From a virus, in IMG/VR virus record IMGVR_UViG_3300035695_000009, positions 1 through 42,301 of that record: a stretch of 42,301 nucleotides of DNA; one strand, 5' to 3'. Positions 8,691-16,050 of the stretch are shown in pieces. The notes beneath the pieces were generated by a model that saw nothing but the letters and a program-made list of their open reading frames with translations, did not search any database and was not told where the DNA came from. Position 1 is the stretch's first letter, and every line of letters starts with the position of its first letter. A program made the position numbers and the translations under genes.

Positions 8691-9859
8691 TGCAATTTTT
8701 TCTATTAAGAATAAGTTTAATTCTGATTCCATTATGTTTGGCTGTTGGATTTTTTCCTATTTTACCGGAAACAGTCACTGAATATTTAAGAGCTAAAGAT
8801 TTTTTGGCTCTTTTCTTTGCAGGAATTATTTCTTTCTCATATTTACTTGAAGGTTCATTTAAAAAACAAAAACTTATTTGGATAAATATTTTACTTTTTT
8901 ATATTATCCTTAATCAGTTTTTGGTCCCGCCGCTTGAACTCTATTCCGACGATCCGATGAAACGGATCCTTTCTAAAGTCGTCGCAGATCTTTGGGGATA
9001 TAAACCATTAAGTTTTATATTAATCTATTATTTGTTTTTTTTAACAATTCAGGAAGTAGTCACTTCCGCATTGTCAAAAGAACTGATAATGAAAACTCTA
9101 ATGTGGATCGGATATATCTCCGCCGGGTATGTTATTTTTCAAGCATTAGGAATGGACCCATATCAGCAGATCAATAATATCCAGGGGTCAAGACTTACTA
9201 CATCGAATAATCTTACCTCATTTATGACCCATCCGAATTATTCTGGATCGTTTATTGCAATCTGTATTCCATTCGCAATTTATTTTAAAAAATATTGGAA
9301 AATGGTGACTATGATCGTTACTGTTTTCTTAACCAAATGTTGTTTTGCGATCGGCGCAATGACTGCTGGAATATTATTTTATATATGGGTGAAAAGTAAA
9401 AACTCGAAATATGAATTGGCGGTTAATGTTTTTATCTTATGCACATTAATATCGGGAATTTCAATTTGTCATATCCATCATTTTAATGACCATGGCCGAA
9501 CTGAAGTATGGTTTCAGATGTATGAAGATCTCAAGTCTCGACCTTTTTTTGGGTATGGGCTAGGATCTTTTCCAGTTTTGTTTCCGTTATGGCACCATAG
9601 AAATTGGTATCAAGCCCATAACGAAGTTCTTCAATTTTGTTTTGAAACCGGGTATGTCGGCGGGTTTATATTACTCTCAGCTATTTTTTCGTTTACAAAA
9701 TCAGCAATAGAAAAACACCAAAATAATGATATTTTACTTGCTTTGACAAGTAGTTTTATTATAATCTTGATGAGTAGTATAGGGCTTTTTGTATGGCAAA
9801 TTGAGCCTCATCGGTACATCTCGGTAGTTATTGCCGGGTTAATCATATCTTTTTTATAA
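8690..9859 (+). CDS. O-antigen polymerase/ligase-like membrane protein (Wzy/WaaL superfamily)
   Basis: The protein has 389 aa with about 10 hydrophobic segments. A large loop at about residues 265-315 contains RTEVWFQMYEDLKSRPFFG, then GYGLGSFPVLF and QAHNEVLQFCFETGYVGG. The arginine-rich start, GxGxGSF and AHNxxLQ...ETG motifs are the signature of the O-antigen ligase/polymerase superfamily, which acts on lipid-linked sugars on the periplasmic face of the inner membrane. The start overlaps the lipoprotein stop (TAATG). Phage copies of such genes are known to alter host surface sugars and block superinfection; that role here is inferred. Polymerase and ligase cannot be told apart from sequence. 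Confidence 0.85.
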   Translation: MQFFLLRISLILIPLCLAVGFFPILPETVTEYLRAKDFLALFFAGIISFSYLLEGSFKKQKLIWINILLFYIILNQFLVPPLELYSDDPMKRILSKVVADLWGYKPLSFILIYYLFFLTIQEVVTSALSKELIMKTLMWIGYISAGYVIFQALGMDPYQQINNIQGSRLTTSNNLTSFMTHPNYSGSFIAICIPFAIYFKKYWKMVTMIVTVFLTKCCFAIGAMTAGILFYIWVKSKNSKYELAVNVFILCTLISGISICHIHHFNDHGRTEVWFQMYEDLKSRPFFGYGLGSFPVLFPLWHHRNWYQAHNEVLQFCFETGYVGGFILLSAIFSFTKSAIEKHQNNDILLALTSSFIIILMSSIGLFVWQIEPHRYISVVIAGLIISFL

Positions 9860-9875
9860 TTAAAAGGAGAAGAAA

Positions 9876-10214
9876 ATGAAAAAGAAAATTGCAAGTATTT
9901 TAGTAATTGTAATGCTTTTATCCGTATCTGCTTGGGCGGGAAACATGTATCTAAACGGAACAACTAAAGGGGCAATTACTGATATTAATTTTGTTGGGCC
10001 GACTTCGATTACGGGGCAATCGAAAAAGACAATTGATATTACCCAAATTACCCCGGCGTCATCGACAACCGCAATTGCGGCTTATACTTGTACAGCCGGT
10101 GCATTAAATTCATGTTCGTGTTATACAACGACAAATGCGGCTAAAATAGGAGCCATAAAAATTACAGTTAATGGCTCAACTCAATGGTTACGCACATATC
10201 AAGATCCAAACTAA
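9876..10214 (+). CDS. Small exported protein
   Basis: The protein has 112 aa. AAAAGGAGA precedes the ATG. Residues 1-21 form a textbook signal peptide (MKKKIASILVIVML ... SAWA, cleavage before GN). The mature part (about 91 aa) is Thr/Ala/Gly-rich, with a Cys cluster (CTAGALNSCSC) and a beta-rich end (ITVNGSTQWLRTY). Its style is like the terminal domain of the exported fibre-like protein at 3180-6110. The function is unknown. Confidence 0.75.
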   Translation: MKKKIASILVIVMLLSVSAWAGNMYLNGTTKGAITDINFVGPTSITGQSKKTIDITQITPASSTTAIAAYTCTAGALNSCSCYTTTNAAKIGAIKITVNGSTQWLRTYQDPN

Positions 10215-10280
10215 AAAATGTTTGATATTCATTTTGAAAAAAATTTTGATAAACGTATTTTAAAGTTGGAGGAAAAAATC

Positions 10281-10508
10281 ATGTCTGCAATTCAAGATTT
10301 AATGGATTCAATTAGTGCTTTACAAGCTGAAGATCAAGCTGTTGTCGCCGCTGTATTATCTTTAACTCAAAAGGTAGCTGATTTACAATCAGCAATTGAT
10401 AACGCAGCTAACGTAGATCCGCAGATTGAAGCTGCTGCAACTGCAATTAATGCAGAAATTACTAAATTGCATAATGCAGTGACACCAGCAACACCGCCGG
10501 CTGCTTAA
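10281..10508 (+). CDS. Small coiled-coil protein
   Basis: The protein has 75 aa. The start was chosen at the ATG at 10281 because GGAGG sits 8-9 bases before it; an in-frame ATG at 10218 has no ribosome site. The product is Ala/Gln/Leu-rich with clean heptads (LMDSISALQAEDQAV), ending in a Pro/Ala tail. Similar small proteins in other phages are oligomerisation modules. It is the last plus-strand gene and overlaps the stop end of the minus-strand resolvase gene by 4 bases. Confidence 0.7.
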   Translation: MSAIQDLMDSISALQAEDQAVVAAVLSLTQKVADLQSAIDNAANVDPQIEAAATAINAEITKLHNAVTPATPPAA

Positions 10509-10957
10509 AAAATTATATTGTTTTGTGCATAATGTAATAAACAGAGTGCATCGGCATGGTTATCGTCGAGGATATTAATTGAAGGGTATAATCGGTTGGC
10601 CGCTTTAATCATTTCAGTTTTATCCGCGTTCCCTTTCCCGGTCGCGTACTTCTTAATCGTACCGACCGGGACGCCTTGATATTCAATTCCATTATCAATA
10701 CACCATGTTTGAAGAATAGCAACTAATCCACCGTAAACTTGCGCGGCTAAGACAGCGCGATGATTTCTCACTTCTTCAAAGACAACATAATTATTTGGAG
10801 TAAAATTAGAAAGATATTCTCTGAATTTTCTAAATCGTTCTCCGGCTGATTGGAAATTTGATGGTTTTAAATCCCAAACTCCACTTTCAGTTCTAGTATT
10901 TTGGTCTAATGCAGCCCATCCACATTTAGTTCCGAGATCAAGTGCAAGGATGTTCAT
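10505..10957 (-). CDS. RuvC-like Holliday junction resolvase
   Basis: The protein has 150 aa with an RNase H-like fold of the RuvC family: LALDLGTKCGWA with the first catalytic Asp at residue 7, a FEEV strand with Glu at 61-62, and a C-terminal DDNHADALCLL block (131-141) with the last acidic residues. It would cut branched DNA during recombination or before packaging. It is the last gene of the leftward arm and its start overlaps the upstream stop (ATGA). It meets the rightward arm tail to tail with a 4-base overlap, and no terminator was seen between them. Confidence 0.88.
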   Translation of the reverse strand: MNILALDLGTKCGWAALDQNTRTESGVWDLKPSNFQSAGERFRKFREYLSNFTPNNYVVFEEVRNHRAVLAAQVYGGLVAILQTWCIDNGIEYQGVPVGTIKKYATGKGNADKTEMIKAANRLYPSINILDDNHADALCLLHYAQNNIIF

Positions 10958-11136
10958 TCTTCAAACGGTCCTTTCTTTATTTCTAAAGGTGTGAATTTCT
11001 CATCAAATAAAATAAAAACTCCGTTTTCAGCTGCAACAAAGATACGCTCGTTATGTCTTATCATTGAGACAATTTTACCGGCTTTCTTTGCTATCGGAAC
11101 AAATTTAGTTCCTTTTCTCTTAAAGACATCTGTCAT
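10954..11136 (-). CDS. Small basic protein, function unknown
   Basis: The protein has 60 aa and looks like a small beta-strand domain (IVSMIRHNERIFVAAENGVFIL). It is coupled to both neighbours by 4-base ATGA overlaps. It lies between a DUF3310-like gene and the resolvase gene. Its family is not recognised. Confidence 0.65.
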   Translation of the reverse strand: MTDVFKRKGTKFVPIAKKAGKIVSMIRHNERIFVAAENGVFILFDEKFTPLEIKKGPFEE

Positions 11137-11522
11137 GGTTTCACTTCTCCGGTTTTTAATTCTTGAATTAAATAATCAATATAATTTTTAGCTTTTTCAA
11201 GATCTTCCAATCCATTTTTACTCTTATATCGACAAACGTATTTAATAACATTTCCCTGGTTGTAGCTCAAATTATTAGCGATGATGAAAGTAATCGGTTG
11301 AATTTTAAATTGAGTGTAGTGAGGTTGTTGTTTAACATCTTCCGAAAATAACTCTAATCTATCTTCCGGATGGACTTCTGTATGATCCCCATCCCCAATA
11401 GTATACATATAATAGGGTGTTGGATACTTTAATCCTTGATACCTTTCGATTTTTTTCACTACCCAACAGAACGGTGTTCCTTTAACGCGTACACAATCGT
11501 TAAGTTTAAATAGTGGTTCCAT
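11133..11522 (-). CDS. DUF3310-domain protein
   Basis: The protein has 129 aa. The C-terminal half (ITFIIANNLSYNQGNVIKYVCRY ... LEDLEKAKNYIDYLI, about residues 76-122) matches DUF3310, a small helical domain found in many phages and sometimes called a nucleotide-kinase-like protein. The N-terminal half is a small beta domain with LNDCVRVKGTPFCWVVKKI. The biochemical role is not established. It sits directly downstream of the DNA polymerase (9-base gap), in keeping with nucleotide or DNA metabolism. Confidence 0.8.
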   Translation of the reverse strand: MEPLFKLNDCVRVKGTPFCWVVKKIERYQGLKYPTPYYMYTIGDGDHTEVHPEDRLELFSEDVKQQPHYTQFKIQPITFIIANNLSYNQGNVIKYVCRYKSKNGLEDLEKAKNYIDYLIQELKTGEVKP

Positions 11523-11531
11523 TTTTATCTC

Positions 11532-13469
11532 CTATTTTTTATATCTTTTTCCGCGCCATCCTTCGGCGGTAATTGGACATCCATTGGCCCATGCTGGATT
11601 GTCACACAATATTCGTTCGTATTCTTTGACAGACCCAAAAGTTTCTTTAATCTCCGATACGATTTCATCATGGACGCTAAAGATAACTGGATAGCCTTTT
11701 TGTTCACAACGCAACATGGCTGCGGCGAGAATGTCTCTTGCAACTGCTTGTGTGATGTTTTCGACGAGTTTCCCGCCGTAGGTGTGTTGTTGATCCCATT
11801 TCGTCGTTGTTTTACCCTCAACTTTTGTGAGGCCGTAATAGTGGAGTGCATCTTTCTCCTCTCCCCATAGGGTTTTTATTTTTTTAACTGATGGTTGATT
11901 ATAAGTTAAACTTCTTCCCGACGGTAATCTGCATTGAAGGGATGTGTTATCAAGAAACCAAGTAACAATCCCTGGAATTTTATCTTTCGTTTTAACCGCA
12001 TTTAAAGCAGATAATTCCATTTGATACCAAAAAAGTGTTACTCTTTTGTACGTTTCACGGTAGGTACGAACCGCAACATCCGCGATTTCTTGTGAAATTT
12101 CAATACCCCAATTACAACAGGTTTGAAAGAATTTCTCCCGCCCCATCCCATAACCACAACCGAGGACCGCTGCTTTTCCGAGATTTCTTTCTGTTTTCGA
12201 GATTTCTTTTTTCCCGTAGATTTTTTGTGCCATTTGGACATACAGATCAACTCCGTTTTTAAATTGGATTAACCCTAATTCTTCACCGGCAAGCCACATT
12301 AAAACCCGTGCTTCAATTGCATTGTAATCTGCAACTATTAAATCGTTTCCGGGAGCAGCCACAATCATCCCCCGAATACAACTGGAAAGAGTTCCCATTA
12401 CATCCGGATAAAAAATCTGAAAATCTTCGAGCGATTCTTTTTCTAATAATCGAATGGCTTGATTGGTGTCTGAGATATTTCCTTTTGGGAGGTTCTGAAG
12501 CTGAATAAGTTTTCCAGCCCATCGTCCGGTTGATGCTCCGTGATAGATGAGGGTGTCCCGGATTCTTCCGTCGTCGGATTGACTGGCGGACATGGATTTA
12601 TATTTTTTAACGGAGGTTTTTCCGAGTTGGAGTTTGGTTTCCAATATTTGTTTAACCGAATCCGGTAAATTTGGCAATTTAAGTGTTCGTTGAACATCAA
12701 GTTTCGTATATCCGGAGATTGGGACACCTTGATTATGGCACCATTGCAAGACAGCGGTTCTTCTCGATACACCATCAAGGTGTCCGTCGGATATAATTTC
12801 CACATTATTGTTGAGAATTTTAGTGTAAGTCTCAATAAATTCAAGAGCCTTCCGAATAACCTCTGAATCGACATAAATCCCCCTTTGGTTAATGAGCTGA
12901 TCTAAAAACCATATAGTTTGTTCCTCTGGAATAAGATCCGGAAGCATTTGATCAATGGCCCTTTCAGCTTCCACATCTTGAACGCAATAAGCATAAAGTT
13001 TTTGAAAATCTTCTGGTGATTCATGCCAACCGCCTTTAGATGCGGGTTTTGACATTTTCATCATTACCCGGTGTCCTTCATCTGATTTTTTAATAGAGGC
13101 ATTAAGGGCTTCTCCACAATTGGCTAAACCCGCAGGTAACGCCCGCGCCCGCGCTTTAGCCATGGTACAACGCCATTGCTTAATTGGTATCCGCGGCCAT
13201 CCGTATTTTTTAACAAGAATATTTTGCCAAATACACTGTTCAAAAAATGCGTTATATGCAGAAAAAAGTGTTTCTTTTTTAGCTTCTGTTTGTAAAACGT
13301 TATTGAAAACATTTAACCTAAAACGATCATGTGAGAAAAGTTGAACTTCCTCATCGTCAATAGCATAAGCCATACATAAAATTTCCGTCGATGGATGGGT
13401 GCTATAAGCCCATGCACCTACATCATAAATATCAACTTTAGATCTAGTTTCAAAATCGAGATGTATCAT
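11532..13469 (-). CDS. Family A (Pol I-like) DNA polymerase with 3'-5' exonuclease
   Basis: The protein has 645 aa. The exonuclease domain is intact: Exo I D4/E6 (HLDFETRS), Exo II near N73 (YNAFFEQ) and Exo III Y161-D165 (YCVQD). In the polymerase domain, motif A is DYNAIEAR (D381), motif B is RNLGKAAVLGCGYG (about 428-440) and motif C is VHDEI (H600, D601, E602). This is the phage-type replicative polymerase without a 5'-3' nuclease domain. No Shine-Dalgarno site lies before the ATG; instead a stable hairpin ends 15 bases upstream (13485-13533), so start-site control by RNA structure is possible. It belongs to the leftward replication operon. Confidence 0.95.
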   Translation of the reverse strand: MIHLDFETRSKVDIYDVGAWAYSTHPSTEILCMAYAIDDEEVQLFSHDRFRLNVFNNVLQTEAKKETLFSAYNAFFEQCIWQNILVKKYGWPRIPIKQWRCTMAKARARALPAGLANCGEALNASIKKSDEGHRVMMKMSKPASKGGWHESPEDFQKLYAYCVQDVEAERAIDQMLPDLIPEEQTIWFLDQLINQRGIYVDSEVIRKALEFIETYTKILNNNVEIISDGHLDGVSRRTAVLQWCHNQGVPISGYTKLDVQRTLKLPNLPDSVKQILETKLQLGKTSVKKYKSMSASQSDDGRIRDTLIYHGASTGRWAGKLIQLQNLPKGNISDTNQAIRLLEKESLEDFQIFYPDVMGTLSSCIRGMIVAAPGNDLIVADYNAIEARVLMWLAGEELGLIQFKNGVDLYVQMAQKIYGKKEISKTERNLGKAAVLGCGYGMGREKFFQTCCNWGIEISQEIADVAVRTYRETYKRVTLFWYQMELSALNAVKTKDKIPGIVTWFLDNTSLQCRLPSGRSLTYNQPSVKKIKTLWGEEKDALHYYGLTKVEGKTTTKWDQQHTYGGKLVENITQAVARDILAAAMLRCEQKGYPVIFSVHDEIVSEIKETFGSVKEYERILCDNPAWANGCPITAEGWRGKRYKK

Positions 13470-13484
13470 AAATTTAAAAAGTCA

Positions 13485-13533
13485 GCGGTTGAGTTTGGAC
13501 ACTGTGAAACGCCCCCGTAACACAGGCAACCGC
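13485..13533 (-). promoter_or_regulatory. Extended RNA hairpin just upstream of the DNA polymerase start
   Basis: On the minus strand GCGGTTG pairs with CAACCGC (13533-13527 with 13491-13485). Inside it CTGTG pairs with CACAG (13525-13521 with 13506-13502), then a symmetric internal loop (TT/TT on the transcript), then ACG/CGT capped by GGGG. It lies between the stop of the 72-aa gene and the polymerase ATG, which lacks a Shine-Dalgarno site. This is seen by base pairing only. Autogenous control, as for the T4 polymerase operator hairpin, is an analogy and not shown. Confidence 0.6.
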
Positions 13534-13543
13534 CAACGATTGA

Positions 13544-13762
13544 TTATCTATTTGGCGGCGGGGGTGTTAAATTAAACGCCCGGGCAAAATCTGCATCTAA
13601 TTCTGGATACATTTTAACCACATCCAAAACTTTTTGTAAAGATGAGGCCATATCCAGATTAGTTTTAACTGCCCATGTTAATTTGTCTCGTGTAACAGTA
13701 GAAAACTCCGGAAGGGGAAGTAAAGGTTTCCCATTTTCATTTGTAATTTGTCCATCAACCAT
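13544..13762 (-). CDS. Small replication-operon protein, function unknown
   Basis: The protein has 72 aa. The start was set at the ATG at 13762 because AAAGGA lies before it; a longer reading from 13822 would run into the structured RNA and has no ribosome site. The product is acidic to neutral and partly helical (TWAVKTNLDMASSLQKVLDVV), with a Pro-rich end. It is flanked on both sides by RNA-structure candidates. The family is unknown. Confidence 0.65.
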   Translation of the reverse strand: MVDGQITNENGKPLLPLPEFSTVTRDKLTWAVKTNLDMASSLQKVLDVVKMYPELDADFARAFNLTPPPPNR

Positions 13763-13790
13763 TTTAAATTCCTTTCTTTTTTTAGGCGCC

Positions 13791-13916
13791 CTTCGGTTTT
13801 GGTTGAGCCTTTCACTCAACACTGATAAGTCTAATCACTTATCACGGAATTGAAGCCCTCTGCATTTCTGCATACTTGCCACCATCACCACTTACTAAGT
13901 GGTCACAAAACCGAAG
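13791..13916 (-). ncRNA. Candidate multibranched structured RNA closed by an 11-bp stem
   Basis: A perfect 11-bp stem (CTTCGGTTTTG at 13791-13801 with CAAAACCGAAG at 13906-13916) encloses separate hairpins: GTTGAG/CTCAAC (13802-13807, 13815-13820), TGATAAGT/ACTTATCA (13823-13830, 13837-13844), ACCACTT/AAGTGGT (13887-13893, 13897-13903), and a small TGCA/TGCA stem (13861-13872) that carries a GAAA tetraloop when read on the minus strand. No gene overlaps it. The neighbours are transcribed leftward, so the minus strand is the likely RNA: downstream of the DUF2815 gene and in the 5' leader of the 72-aa gene. Pairing is symmetric, so the plus strand cannot be ruled out. It could be a cis-regulator, a processed small RNA or a phage decoy RNA. 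Confidence 0.72.
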
Positions 13917-13927
13917 AACTATATTTT

Positions 13928-14530
13928 TTAATCGAACATTCCGCCAGCGACAGCGGGGGTTTCTTCTGCTAAAAATTCATCTGTTTCAATGGGTGAAAAT
14001 GCATCTTCCGGACGGGACCGATTACCGAACGGATCTCCGTCTTTGACTTTTTGAATATGCAAAAGCCCTAAATTAACACCATTATTTCCGGCTTGGGAAT
14101 ACGCGTACACATTCACTTGTGCGCGGGCATAGCAACCACCGTAAAATTCGTCCTGATTTATGATTGGTTCTCGTTTTTGATTAACCAATCCTGGCATAAA
14201 AGAAGATTTAGATTGAACATAAATCATTCCTTTATTTGATTCTTGCGGCTCTTTTCCTTCGGCAATTCTTTTTTGGTTCTCCTGATCGCCATCTTTAAAC
14301 GGATTGCGGAGGTTTGTCGGAAGTTTTGCTCCCCATTGAGCCAATGCGACTTCCTGACAAAGTTTTTTCAATTCAGCTAAATCATTCTTAGCTGTTTTTT
14401 TGTCGAATAACATTACAATTGAAAATTCTAGTTTTTTACTTAACTCATTCATCTTTGCTGTAAAAACATTCGGATAACTTACCCGAAAGACCGGGGTTAA
14501 AATTTTAGTATTCTTTTTTTGTTCATTCAT
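13928..14530 (-). CDS. DUF2815 family protein, probable ssDNA-binding protein
   Basis: The protein has 200 aa and matches the DUF2815 pattern: an early RVSYPNVFTAK segment, a central NLRNPFKDGDQE block, then GCYARAQVNVYAYS and GVNLGLLHIQKVKDGDPFG, with an acidic C-terminal tail. The family is widespread in phage replication modules and is thought to be single-stranded-DNA-binding-like; the acidic tail is in line with SSB proteins. It lies 24 bases downstream of the DUF2800 gene, the usual partner. Confidence 0.87.
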   Translation of the reverse strand: MNEQKKNTKILTPVFRVSYPNVFTAKMNELSKKLEFSIVMLFDKKTAKNDLAELKKLCQEVALAQWGAKLPTNLRNPFKDGDQENQKRIAEGKEPQESNKGMIYVQSKSSFMPGLVNQKREPIINQDEFYGGCYARAQVNVYAYSQAGNNGVNLGLLHIQKVKDGDPFGNRSRPEDAFSPIETDEFLAEETPAVAGGMFD

Positions 14531-14554
14531 TTCATTTCTCCGTTTGTATTTGGT

Positions 14555-15691
14555 TTAATTGATTTCATCGAATACAGTGTGTGCAAGTTGAGCAGACACT
14601 TCTTCTCTCGGATCATCGACGTGAACTAAAACAACGCCGGTGTCCGGAGTAATAGTTAATGGTTTGACTTCTTCTTTACCCGCGATCTTTTCTAACTTTG
14701 CAGGGGAAAGAAGTTTTTTCTCATAAATATTTAAGTGACCTAATTTTGCAATAACTTCAAGTTCATCTCTCCATTTTCTTATTGCGCGTTTTTTAACTAA
14801 TTTATAATCGGGGATATATTCCCCTTTCATGGCTAAAGCGAGTGCATGGGCTTCAACTGATTTAAGCCATGCGTCAATTAACGGCACCGCGTCCAACACC
14901 CGGCGTAATTGAAGGGGAGTTAATTTATCCGCCGGGATTGGTGATATTTCTTTTACATCATCAAAAACAACCGAAGCTGCGGTTTCAATATTCTTCCGGA
15001 CTTTTGGACAAACCGCAATTGCCGGACAGAAAGTTGAATGACACCACGGACCATCAATCAAAGGAGCTTTTGGATCTTTTGTTGCTTTGATTTTCTGTTT
15101 TAGTTCAACCGCAAATTCTTCGAGTTCTTGTCGAGAAATCACCCATCTACGAATTGGGCCATCTCTATGCTGCGCTCTGGGCTGAACAATGACAATTTCA
15201 ATTTCGTCATAATCCCCTTGAAGTAAAGCGCCAAGGGCATAGTAAAGCAGTTGTTTATTACCTTCAACTTCAACTGCTTTACCTTTTCCATATTTAAAAT
15301 CTTCGACAATTAAACGGCGTAAAAAAAATTGGATATTTACGTCATTAGTCCCAAAGGCATCGGGGTCGATTTCTCTTAAATGGAATTTCTTTTCAATTTC
15401 AACAAGGTCAGCACCTTCAGCTTGCTGACGAACTTCATCGATGTATACTTGAACGTGTTCGGCCATTTCATCGGTCCATTCAATGCCATTTTCAGCATTT
15501 TGACCAATAAAATCGGATGCATTACTATCTGTTTTTAAACATTTTTCAGCTAGTTCATGTGCAGCGGTGCCTTCCGCGGCATACTCCGACGGCGGTTGCG
15601 GCGGAATGGTAGCGACCAAACGGACGCTGCCGGGGCAATTCCACAAGCGTTCACACGTCGAAGCACCGATTTTTGAGTGTTTTTGTTCCAT
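14555..15691 (-). CDS. DUF2800 family protein, PD-(D/E)XK nuclease-like
   Basis: The protein has 378 aa. It opens with SKIGASTCERLWNCPGS and GTAAHELAEKCL (His about residue 45), then has IVEDFKYGKGKAVEV (Asp and Lys, about 130-145) and QLLYYALGALL. This is the Cas4/RecB-like nuclease layout. Cysteines near the N-terminus together with CHSTFCPAIAVC (about 217-228) could bind an iron-sulfur cluster, as in Cas4/AddB relatives. It probably processes DNA ends in replication or recombination with the DUF2815 protein. It starts exactly at the upstream stop (TAATG). Confidence 0.87.
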   Translation of the reverse strand: MEQKHSKIGASTCERLWNCPGSVRLVATIPPQPPSEYAAEGTAAHELAEKCLKTDSNASDFIGQNAENGIEWTDEMAEHVQVYIDEVRQQAEGADLVEIEKKFHLREIDPDAFGTNDVNIQFFLRRLIVEDFKYGKGKAVEVEGNKQLLYYALGALLQGDYDEIEIVIVQPRAQHRDGPIRRWVISRQELEEFAVELKQKIKATKDPKAPLIDGPWCHSTFCPAIAVCPKVRKNIETAASVVFDDVKEISPIPADKLTPLQLRRVLDAVPLIDAWLKSVEAHALALAMKGEYIPDYKLVKKRAIRKWRDELEVIAKLGHLNIYEKKLLSPAKLEKIAGKEEVKPLTITPDTGVVLVHVDDPREEVSAQLAHTVFDEIN

Positions 15692-16038
15692 TAAACTATC
15701 CCTGGATCCGCTTCTAATTGCGCAGTTACTTCAGCAATCAAAGCCGGATAATTTTTCACTGGAATTTCAACAATCTTTGGTGAAGTAGCCCCATATTTCT
15801 TCATCAACATTTTGCTTTTTTCCGCACCGAATTTTTCTGCATGTTTTCTTAAAACTACCATCAACTGATCAGAGGTATACACTGATTCAGTAACAGGTGC
15901 CGGTGCTGTTTGTTCAACTTCCGGTTTTTCTTTTTTAGGTTTCTTAACCGGATCAATTTGTGCTGCGGGTACTGTATTTTTTCCGACAATATTTTCTAAA
16001 GCATCTGCAATACGTTTTAATTCAACTTCAATTGACAT
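15691..16038 (-). CDS. Unknown protein with Lys/Pro-rich linker
   Basis: The protein has 115 aa. A short N-terminal helix (VELKRIADALENIV) is joined by a Pro/Lys/Glu-rich linker (about residues 27-50) to a C-terminal helical domain (LMVVLRKHAEKFGAEKSKML ... NYPALIAEVTAQLEA). Similar C-terminal domains occur in phage replication modules next to recombination proteins. GGAGA precedes the ATG. Partner of the DUF2800/DUF2815 pair by position; function unknown. Confidence 0.72.
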   Translation of the reverse strand: MSIEVELKRIADALENIVGKNTVPAAQIDPVKKPKKEKPEVEQTAPAPVTESVYTSDQLMVVLRKHAEKFGAEKSKMLMKKYGATSPKIVEIPVKNYPALIAEVTAQLEADPGIV

Positions 16039-16050
16039 TTTTCTCTCCTT

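Noticed and set aside
11525-13344. Long open frames on both strands within the polymerase gene (for example near 12035-12262 plus, 12443-12874 minus)
   Set aside because: They lie entirely inside a well-supported polymerase gene, have no ribosome sites, and translate to low-quality Arg/Cys/Ser-rich sequences without domains.
13791-13916. tRNA or tmRNA
   Set aside because: The closing stem is 11 bp, there is no CCA-type end, no anticodon arm and no T-loop sequence; the arms do not have tRNA dimensions.
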